Positions 57,764-64,000 of a stretch of 64,000 bases of DNA are shown here, piece after piece. The stretch lies in assembly GCF_018860165.1 (NCBI RefSeq), contig NZ_JAHKNG010000001.1, positions 211,338-275,337 of the forward strand. Direction: 5' to 3'. Numbering within the stretch: position 1 is the first letter of the stretch; each line of letters begins with the position of its first letter. This DNA comes from Paracoccus marinaquae. Lineage in GTDB: Bacteria; Pseudomonadota; Alphaproteobacteria; Rhodobacterales; Rhodobacteraceae. Position numbers and translations under genes: made by a program. Below the pieces are notes generated by a model that was not told the DNA's origin, did no database searches, and saw only the letters and a program-made list of their open reading frames with translations.

Positions 57764-57779
57764 CTGACCGATCGGTCAG
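57764..57779. promoter_or_regulatory. TetR-type operator palindrome upstream of MFS gene
   Basis: CTGACCGATCGGTCAG is a perfect 16-bp palindrome containing GACCGATCGGTC, a common TetR/AcrR-type operator core. It sits 24 bp before the MFS start and 50 bp before the end of the queA frame. No TetR gene is adjacent. Confidence 0.55.
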
Positions 57780-57829
57780 CAGTCTTGCCCTAGTCCCGAC
57801 CGCGCGGCGATGCCAGCCGGAAACCGACC

Positions 57830-58876
57830 TCAGGGTAGCAGAAGCGACGCGTCGCCATAACTGAAGAAGCGATAGCGTTCGGTGACCGCATGGGCATAGA
57901 TTTCCTTGATCTTTTCAGCGCCCATCAGGGCCGAGACCAGCATCAGCAGGGTCGATTTCGGCAGGTGGAAATTGGTCATCAGCCCGTCGGTCACCCGGAA
58001 GTGATGACCGGGATAGATGAAAATCTCGGTCGTGCCCTCGAAGGGGCGCATTTCCCCGTCGGGCGTCGCCGCCGATTCGATCAGTCGCAGCGCGGTCGTG
58101 CCAACCGGGATGACCCGCCGGCCCTCGGCCCTGGCTAGGTTGATCGCGTATGCGGCCTCGGGGCTTACCTCGCCCCATTCGGCATGCATCCGGTGGGTGG
58201 TCACGTCCTCGACCTTTACCGGCAGGAAGGTTCCGGCACCGACATGCAGCGTCACATGGGTGAACGCGACCCCGCGCGCCGCCAGCGCCGCCAGCAGTGG
58301 CGCGTCGAAATGCAGGCTGGCCGTGGGCGCGGCGACGGCGCCTGCCCGATTCGCCCAGACGGTCTGGTAATCTTCGCGGTCCCGCGCGTCGGGCGCCCGC
58401 AGGCTGGCGATATAGGGCGGCAGCGGCATCGCGCCGACCTCGGCCAGTGCTGTATCGAAAGCCTCGCCCGCCGCATCAAAGACCAGCCGCAGCCCGCCAT
58501 CGCCGATCTCGGCCACCTCGGCCGAGAGGCGTGTGCCGAAGCGGATCACCTCGCCCGCCCGAAGCTTGCGCAGGGGCTTGGCCAGCGCGGTCCATCCTTC
58601 GGCCGCGGGCTCCAGCAGCGTCACCTCGATCTTCGCCACCGCCGCACCCTGTGCGGTCTGCCGCGTCCGCGTCCCGGTCAGCCGCGCCGGAATGACCCTG
58701 GTGTCGTTCAGTACCAGCAGATCGCCCGGACGCAGGATGTCCGGCAGGTCGCTGACCCGGCGGTCCGCGATCCCGCCGCCCTCGGCCAGCAGCAGGCGCG
58801 CCGAGCTGCGTGGCCGCGCGGGCCGGGTGGCAATCAGCGCCTCGGGCAGGTCGAAATCGAAATCGGACAGCTTCAT
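57830..58876 (-). CDS. queA: S-adenosylmethionine:tRNA ribosyltransferase-isomerase
   Basis: 348 residues. The start [66 protein letters not shown] and [16 protein letters not shown] are the conserved QueA blocks. It makes epoxyqueuosine in tRNA. A tgt gene is not in the window. Confidence 0.96.
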   Translation of the reverse strand: MKLSDFDFDLPEALIATRPARPRSSARLLLAEGGGIADRRVSDLPDILRPGDLLVLNDTRVIPARLTGTRTRQTAQGAAVAKIEVTLLEPAAEGWTALAKPLRKLRAGEVIRFGTRLSAEVAEIGDGGLRLVFDAAGEAFDTALAEVGAMPLPPYIASLRAPDARDREDYQTVWANRAGAVAAPTASLHFDAPLLAALAARGVAFTHVTLHVGAGTFLPVKVEDVTTHRMHAEWGEVSPEAAYAINLARAEGRRVIPVGTTALRLIESAATPDGEMRPFEGTTEIFIYPGHHFRVTDGLMTNFHLPKSTLLMLVSALMGAEKIKEIYAHAVTERYRFFSYGDASLLLP

Positions 58877-59003
58877 GGGCCGGGCTTCTGCGCGCCCGCG
58901 CCCCCACCGTCAAGCGCCATCGCCCTGCGGTGATGACCAAGCGAAAAACTCGCCTTTACTTTTCTGACAAATTCTCTTAGTTTCCGCGCAACAGGAGTCC
59001 CGC

Positions 59004-59297
59004 ATGATCGTCTGTCACTGCACCCAGATCTCGGATCACGAAATTCACGCGGCCATCGACTGGATGCGCACCGCCGATCCCGACACGATCATCACGCCGG
59101 GCAAGATATATCACGCGCTTGGCAAGCGTGCCGATTGTGGCGGCTGCATGCCGCTCTTTCTGGACACCATGCGCCATTCAGCTAGTCTGGGAGTAGCACC
59201 GCCGATTTTGCGGGCAAAAACAGACAGCATGAAAGGCCATCCAGATGAAGGGCGACGCCAAGGTTATAGAGTATCTCAACGCCGCGTTGCGGTCTGA
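59004..59297 (+). CDS. bfd: Bacterioferritin-associated ferredoxin
   Basis: 97 residues. The [2Fe-2S] ligands are C4-x-C6 (IVCHCTQ) and C46-x2-C49 (ADCGGC), the BFD-like fold. It reduces ferric iron in bacterioferritin for release. Typical Bfd is 60-70 residues; here the frame runs 53 bases into bfr, adding an unmatched basic tail. The AT-rich sequence before it (58945-58980, with TTTTCTGACAAATTCTC) may be an iron-responsive promoter, not a clear match to a known box. Confidence 0.85.
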   Translation: MIVCHCTQISDHEIHAAIDWMRTADPDTIITPGKIYHALGKRADCGGCMPLFLDTMRHSASLGVAPPILRAKTDSMKGHPDEGRRQGYRVSQRRVAV

Positions 59298-59730
59298 ACT
59301 GACCGCCGTCAGCCAATACTGGCTGCATTACCGGCTTCAACAGGACTGGGGCTACGGCCATATCGCCGACAAGTCCCGCGCTGAATCGATCGAGGAAATG
59401 AACCACGCTGATCGCCTGATCCAGCGAATCATCTTTCTTGAAGGTCATCCGAATCTGCAGAAGCTGGACCCGCTGCGCATCGGACAGAACCTCAAGGAAA
59501 CACTCGAGGCCGATCTGGCCGCCGAACAGGACGCCCGCACGCTTTATATCGAGGCGCGCGAGCATTGCGACAAGGTCGGCGATTACGTCAGCAAGATCCT
59601 GTTCGAGGAACTGCTCTCGGATGAGGAAGGTCATATCGACTTCCTCGAAACCCAGATCGGGCTGCATGACGCGATCGGCGCCGAGAAATACGGCCAGCTG
59701 AACGCCAAACCGGCCAGCGAAGCGGAATAA
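59245..59730 (+). CDS. bfr: Bacterioferritin
   Basis: 161 residues. All ferroxidase ligands are present: E18, E51, H54, E94, E127 and H130. The heme-ligating M52 is present (EEMNHAD). It stores iron as a 24-mer with heme at subunit interfaces. ATG 59245 lies inside the end of bfd, in another frame, so the two are co-expressed. Confidence 0.95.
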   Translation: MKGDAKVIEYLNAALRSELTAVSQYWLHYRLQQDWGYGHIADKSRAESIEEMNHADRLIQRIIFLEGHPNLQKLDPLRIGQNLKETLEADLAAEQDARTLYIEAREHCDKVGDYVSKILFEELLSDEEGHIDFLETQIGLHDAIGAEKYGQLNAKPASEAE

Positions 59731-59834
59731 TGACCATTTCGGCGCGCCCCGCCCGTTCCCGATGGCAGCTGGGAAACCGGCAAGGCGCGCCGCTTGTTGG
59801 CGAGGGGCTGCCTCATCGCCCCCGCAAGGACCCT

Positions 59835-59865
59835 GTTAACCATATCCGGTTAACAAAGCCTTAAC
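59835..59865. promoter_or_regulatory. CtrA-like site and TTAAC dyad
   Basis: GTTAACC at 59835-59841 and GGTTAAC at 59848-59854 form a perfect dyad. Overlapping it, TTAA-CAAAGCC-TTAA (59850-59864) followed by C is an exact TTAA-N7-TTAA(C), the CtrA consensus. It lies in the 184-base gap between the convergent bfr and phosphatase genes, where no start codon needs a promoter. Confidence 0.45.
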
Positions 59866-59914
59866 GCCGCTGCCCGCGAAGCCCGAATTTTCCGGTTAAT
59901 CCGACCCTGTCCGT

Positions 59915-60589
59915 CTATCGCAGCCAGCGCCGCGCGAGATCGGGCAGTTCGTCGAAATGGCCGATCAGCGCGTCGGGCGCCAGCCGCGCGATCGCCTCAC
60001 CTTCAGGCCCGAACCCGACCAGCGCCACCCGGACACCGGCGGCGGTCGCCGTCCTGCGATCGGTCTCGGTATCGCCCAGCAGGAACGAGGCCGCCACCTC
60101 ACCGCCTGCGGCCTCGACCGCCGCCCGATAGGGGCGCGGGTCGGGCTTGCGGACCGGCAGGGTATCGGCGCCGACCAGCGCGGCAAAGGCGTCGCGGACG
60201 CCCAGTTCGCGCAGCAGGATCTCGGCCAGGGCCTCGGGCTTGTTGGTGCAGACCGCCAGCCGGAACCCGTCCGCCGACAAGGCCGACAGTGCAGCGCCCG
60301 CGCCCGGATAAAGCCGGGTATGGCGGGCGATGTTCCGTCCGTAATGGTCCAGCAGGCGTGGGTAATCCTGATCCTCGGCGCCCGGCGGCAGCAGGATGTC
60401 GGACCCGATCCGGGCATAGCCCGCGCGCAGCATCGCCCGGCCGCCGTGAAAGGCGGTCAGCGCATCTGCGACCGGATCCAGCAGCGCGCCCAGCCCGCGC
60501 GCCTCGAAACAGGCATTCGCCGCCGCGATCAGGTCGGCCGAGGTATCGGCCAGCGTACCGTCCAGATCGAAGACCACCGTGCCCGCCAT
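59915..60589 (-). CDS. gph: HAD phosphatase, phosphoglycolate phosphatase-like
   Basis: 224 residues. HAD motif I is VVFDLDGTLAD at the start, motif II VCTNKP, and motif IV LLGDTETDRRTATAAG; the DTETD is the Gph signature. It likely dephosphorylates 2-phosphoglycolate from DNA repair or photorespiration-like metabolism. ATG 60589 begins the motif; upstream frame is antisense to glmU. Divergent from glmU. Confidence 0.85.
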   Translation of the reverse strand: MAGTVVFDLDGTLADTSADLIAAANACFEARGLGALLDPVADALTAFHGGRAMLRAGYARIGSDILLPPGAEDQDYPRLLDHYGRNIARHTRLYPGAGAALSALSADGFRLAVCTNKPEALAEILLRELGVRDAFAALVGADTLPVRKPDPRPYRAAVEAAGGEVAASFLLGDTETDRRTATAAGVRVALVGFGPEGEAIARLAPDALIGHFDELPDLARRWLR

Positions 60590-60692
60590 GCCCGCCCCCA
60601 ACGAAACGATCCGAAAACAAAGGTGAACGCGCCGGGCCTTTCCAGCGCCGCCCGCCACGACTAGAACGCTTCGCAACGAAATTGAACAGGCG

Positions 60693-62048
60693 ATGGGGGC
60701 AGGCATGGCGGAAACTTCGGTGGCGGTGGTCGTTCTGGCAGCCGGCCAGGGCAGCCGCATGCAGTCGGACATGCCCAAGGTACTGCACCGGCTGGGCGGC
60801 GTGCCGCTGGTCGGGCATGCACTGGCCGCCGCGCGTAGCCTCGAACCCGAACAGGTGATCGTCGTCGCCGGCCACGGCGCCGAGGCCGTCGAGAGGGCCG
60901 TCCGCAAGCTGGAGCCCGAGGCCCGGATCGTCCTGCAGCGGGACCAACTGGGCACCGGCCACGCGGTCCGTCAGGCCCTGCCGGGACTCGAGGGGTTCGA
61001 GGGCAAGGTCATCGTGCTTTATGGCGACACCCCCTTCATCGGCGAGGAAACACTGTCGGCCTTGTCCGGCCACCCCGCCGATCTGGTGGTGCTGGGCTTC
61101 GAGGCCGAGGATCCAGGCCGTTATGGCCGGCTGGTGGTCAGCGGCAAGGGGCTTGAGCGGATCGTCGAATACAAGGATGCCGACGCCGCCATCCGCCGTA
61201 TCGCCCTGTGCAATTCCGGCGTCATGGCGCTGGATGCGGCGCTGCTGCGGCAGTTGATCGTGCGGCTGACGAATGAGAATGCGGCGGGCGAGTATTATCT
61301 GACCGATCTGGTCGAACTGGCCCGGGCCGAGGGCTGCCGCACCGATGTCGTGACCTGCGACGAGGAGGAAACGCTGGGCATCAACACCCGCGCCGAACTG
61401 GCCGCCGCCGAGGCCGCCTTCCAGGCTCGCGCAAGGCGCGCGGCGCTGGAAAACGGCGTCACGCTGACCGATCCGGGCACGGTCTGGTTCTCGCTCGATA
61501 CCTTCATCGGCCGGGACGCGATCATCGGCGCCAATGTCGTTTTCGGCCCCGGCGTGACGGTCGAATCGGGCGCCGAGATTTTGCCCTTCTGCCATCTGGA
61601 AGGCTGTCATGTCTCGGCCGGGGCCACCGTCGGCCCCTTCGCCCGGCTGCGTCCCGGCGCGGAACTGGGCGGCGATGTCCATGTCGGCAATTTCGTCGAG
61701 ATCAAGAACGCCGTTCTGGACGAGGGCGTGAAGGTCGGCCACCTGACCTATCTGGGCGATGCCCATGTCGGTGAACATGCGAATATCGGCGCCGGCACCG
61801 TCACCTGCAACTATGACGGCGTGATGAAACACCGCACCGAGATCGGCGCCCGCGCCTTCATCGGCAGCGACACCATGCTGGTCGCGCCGGTGCGGGTGGG
61901 GGCGCAGGCGGTCACCGGCTCGGGCTCGGTCATCACCCGGGATGTCGAGGACGGTGCGCTGGCCATCGGCCGGGCACGGCAGGACAACAAGCCGGGGCTG
62001 GGGATCCGGCTGATGCAGGCCCTGCGGCTCAGGAAGGAGCAGGGCTGA
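60693..62048 (+). CDS. glmU: Bifunctional UDP-GlcNAc pyrophosphorylase / GlcN-1-P acetyltransferase
   Basis: 451 residues. N-terminal nucleotidyltransferase with VVLAAGQGSRMQSDMPKVLH (T of the usual GTRM is S) and the C-terminal left-handed helix acetyltransferase (VGPFARLRPGAELGGDVHVGNFVEIKNA, HANIGAGTVTCNYDG shown in short blocks). It makes UDP-GlcNAc for peptidoglycan and LPS. ATG 60693 is used; ATG 60705 has a closer GGCAGG and may be the real start. The stop overlaps the glmS start by 1 nt (TGATG). Confidence 0.95.
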   Translation: MGAGMAETSVAVVVLAAGQGSRMQSDMPKVLHRLGGVPLVGHALAAARSLEPEQVIVVAGHGAEAVERAVRKLEPEARIVLQRDQLGTGHAVRQALPGLEGFEGKVIVLYGDTPFIGEETLSALSGHPADLVVLGFEAEDPGRYGRLVVSGKGLERIVEYKDADAAIRRIALCNSGVMALDAALLRQLIVRLTNENAAGEYYLTDLVELARAEGCRTDVVTCDEEETLGINTRAELAAAEAAFQARARRAALENGVTLTDPGTVWFSLDTFIGRDAIIGANVVFGPGVTVESGAEILPFCHLEGCHVSAGATVGPFARLRPGAELGGDVHVGNFVEIKNAVLDEGVKVGHLTYLGDAHVGEHANIGAGTVTCNYDGVMKHRTEIGARAFIGSDTMLVAPVRVGAQAVTGSGSVITRDVEDGALAIGRARQDNKPGLGIRLMQALRLRKEQG

Positions 62049-63865
62049 TGTGCGGCATCATCGGGATTCTGGGCAGCCACGAGGTCTCGCCGCAACTGGT
62101 CGATGCGCTGCGCCGGCTGGAATATCGCGGTTATGACAGCGCCGGCGTGGCCACGGTGGATGCCGAAGGCCGGCTGGATCGCCGCCGCGCGGTCGGCAAG
62201 CTGGTCAATCTGTCAGACCGGCTGGTTCACGATCCCCTGCGCGGCCATTCCGGCATCGGCCATACCCGTTGGGCCACCCATGGCGCCGCGACCGAGGTGA
62301 ATGCCCATCCCCATCGCCATCGCCGCGTCGCCGTCGTCCATAACGGCATCATCGAGAATTTCCGCGAATTGCGGGACGAGTTGATCGCCCGCGGCATCCA
62401 GCCGGAATCGCAGACCGATACCGAGACGGTCGCCCTTCTGGCCGGCGACTTCATGGAACAGGGCAGAAGCCCCCTCGAGGCCGCCCGCGCCGCGCTGGCC
62501 CGGCTGCGCGGCGCCTTCGCGCTGGCCTTCCTGTTCGAGGGCGAGGGCGATCTGATGGTCGCCGCGCGCCGGGGCAGCCCGCTGGCCATCGGCCATGGCG
62601 AGGGCGAGATGTTCATCGGCTCGGACGCGGTGGCGCTGGCGCCCTTCACCGACCGGATCACCTATCTCGAGGATGGCGATCACGCGGTGCTGACCCGCTC
62701 GGGCGTTCAGATCTTCGACGCCGATGGCCGGCAGACCCAGCGTCCCCAGACCCGCATCGACGTGGGCGCGACGGCCATCGACAAGGGCGGCTATCGCCAT
62801 TTCATGGCCAAGGAGATCGCCGAGCAGCCGGTGGTGATCGGCGATGTGCTGAACCATTACGTCAAGGGCGACCGGATCGTGCTGCCCGAGGGGATGGACT
62901 TCACCGGCGTCGATCGGATCGCACTGGTCGGCTGCGGCACCGCGCATCTGGCCGGCCATGTGGCGAAATACTGGTTCGAGCAACTGGCCGGGCTGCCCTG
63001 CGACATCGACGTGGCCTCGGAATTCCGCTACCGCGAGCCGCCTTTGTCGCCGGCAAGCTGGTTCATCGCCATCAGCCAGTCGGGTGAGACGGCCGACACG
63101 CTGGCCGCGCTGTATTACGCGAAGGCGCATGTCAGCCGCACGGTCGGTCTGGTCAATGTCGGCACCTCGGCCATTGCCCGCGATGCCGACATCGCCCTGC
63201 CGACCCTGGCCGGAGTCGAGGTCAGCGTCGCCTCGTCCAAGGCCTTCACCTGCCAGTTGGCCGTGCTGGCGATCCTGGCGCTGAAGGCCGCGCGGGACCG
63301 TGGCCGCATCGACGACGCCGCGCTGGCCGCGCATCTGGCCGACCTGCGCGCCATTCCCGGGCTGCTGCAACAGGCGCTGAACCTGTCGGATGACTGCCGG
63401 GCGCTGTCGGACTGGCTCAGCCAGGCGCAGGACGTGCTGTATCTGGGCCGCGGCGCGCTCTATCCGGTGGCGCTCGAGGGGGCGCTGAAGCTGAAGGAAC
63501 TCAGCTATATCCATGCCGAGGGCTATGCCTCGGGCGAGTTGAAGCACGGCCCCATCGCGCTGATCGACCGGGACGTGCCGGTGGTCGTTCTGGCCCCGCA
63601 TGACCAGCTGTTCGAAAAGACCATCTCGAATATGCAGGAGGTGATGGCGCGGCACGGCCAGATCCTGCTGGTCTCGGATACCGCAGGGATCGAGGCGGCA
63701 GGCGAGGGCGCCCATGCGACACTGCGCCTGCCCTCGGGCGGCGGCGCGTTCCAGCCGATCCTCTACGCCTTGCCAATGCAGTATCTGGCCTATCATACAG
63801 CGGTCGCGAAGGGCACCGATGTCGACCAGCCCCGCAACCTGGCAAAATCGGTCACGGTGGAGTAA
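62048..63865 (+). CDS. glmS: Glutamine-fructose-6-phosphate aminotransferase
   Basis: 605 residues. Catalytic N-terminal C2 (MCGIIGI) after Met removal, glutaminase HTRWATHG and NGIIENF, and two SIS domains (CGTAHLAGHVAKYWFE, SQSGETADT, SSKAFTCQ) with the C-terminal PRNLAKSVTVE. It makes glucosamine-6-phosphate, feeding GlmU. Directly after glmU in one operon. No glmS-ribozyme is visible upstream since glmU precedes. Confidence 0.97.
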   Translation: MCGIIGILGSHEVSPQLVDALRRLEYRGYDSAGVATVDAEGRLDRRRAVGKLVNLSDRLVHDPLRGHSGIGHTRWATHGAATEVNAHPHRHRRVAVVHNGIIENFRELRDELIARGIQPESQTDTETVALLAGDFMEQGRSPLEAARAALARLRGAFALAFLFEGEGDLMVAARRGSPLAIGHGEGEMFIGSDAVALAPFTDRITYLEDGDHAVLTRSGVQIFDADGRQTQRPQTRIDVGATAIDKGGYRHFMAKEIAEQPVVIGDVLNHYVKGDRIVLPEGMDFTGVDRIALVGCGTAHLAGHVAKYWFEQLAGLPCDIDVASEFRYREPPLSPASWFIAISQSGETADTLAALYYAKAHVSRTVGLVNVGTSAIARDADIALPTLAGVEVSVASSKAFTCQLAVLAILALKAARDRGRIDDAALAAHLADLRAIPGLLQQALNLSDDCRALSDWLSQAQDVLYLGRGALYPVALEGALKLKELSYIHAEGYASGELKHGPIALIDRDVPVVVLAPHDQLFEKTISNMQEVMARHGQILLVSDTAGIEAAGEGAHATLRLPSGGGAFQPILYALPMQYLAYHTAVAKGTDVDQPRNLAKSVTVE

Positions 63866-63947
63866 GGTGGCTCTGATGATGTGACCGCCCCCCGACGGCA
63901 TTGATGTGCCAAGGAGGGTCTGCGATTATCCACAAGGGAGGACGGTC

Positions 63948-64000
63948 ATGTCGGAGATTATCACGGTCGGGCTCGATCTGGCGAAGCATGTGTTCCAGGT
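63948..64000 (+). mobile_element. IS110-family transposase, 5' end (partial)
   Basis: The last 53 bases code for MSEIITVGLDLAKHVFQ, the N-terminus of IS110-type DEDD transposases, where the D of GLDLAK is the first catalytic aspartate. GGGAGG precedes ATG 63948. The element runs off the right edge. The left end of the IS is somewhere in 63866-63947; IS110 elements have no long terminal repeats, so I cannot place it. Confidence 0.85.

Overview
The window is GC-rich chromosomal DNA from an alphaproteobacterium of the Rhodobacteraceae, most likely a Paracoccus-type facultative denitrifier and methylotroph/amine oxidiser. The reasons are the heme d1 (nir) gene order with a fused nirDL, the TTQ-type aromatic amine dehydrogenase cluster, a perfect FNR box, the lpd/queA/bfd-bfr/glmUS and radA-cvpA-purF housekeeping neighbourhoods, and a GC-rich hairpin repeat of a kind common in this family. 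The species cannot be named from the window alone.

Layout. 1-6531 (+): the end of nirS (cytochrome cd1 nitrite reductase) and the heme d1 assembly genes nirC-F-DL-G-H-J-N, tightly overlapped; nirE is not in its usual place between nirS and nirC. 6589-12977 (-): a MarR regulator with a palindromic operator, then a seven-gene MoxR/von Willebrand (Bat-type) operon. 13101-16130 (-): an ABC importer of the phosphonate/'selenate' class with two permease domains fused in one chain. 16488-22743 (+): a CYTH-domain protein, an Orn/Lys/Arg decarboxylase, an aldehyde dehydrogenase and an acyl-CoA synthetase. 22771-28691 (-): an aromatic amine dehydrogenase operon (aauBEDA) followed by two monoheme cytochromes, a ferric-reductase-like diheme b membrane protein and a tetraheme cytochrome, preceded by a FeaR-like AraC regulator. 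28813-32284 (-): a short-chain dehydrogenase under a perfect FNR box, an eight-heme cytochrome with HEAT and TPR repeats, and an AmiS/UreI channel.

32660-53076 is mostly core metabolism: malate synthase G, Lrp/trxB divergent pair, fused ATP sulfurylase-APS kinase, small heat shock protein with DUF1150, purE-(ProC-like)-purK-nudix, purF-cvpA-radA, lolCD, an amidase and gatCA. Foreign or decaying material sits among these: a lower-GC Rap1a/Tai-like gene between radA and lolC, a tyrosine-recombinase remnant beside tRNA-Glu at 54.2-54.8 kb, and the start of an IS110-type transposase at the right edge.

How the parts work together. The nir block makes and loads the d1 cofactor for periplasmic nitrite reduction. 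The aau block oxidises primary (aromatic) amines in the periplasm. The aldehyde dehydrogenase and acyl-CoA ligase next to it could use the aldehyde and acid products (inference). The most interesting assembly is the aau electron-transfer tail (monoheme c, monoheme c, diheme b, tetraheme c), co-transcribed with an amine dehydrogenase whose small subunit has lost both partners of one conserved disulfide.
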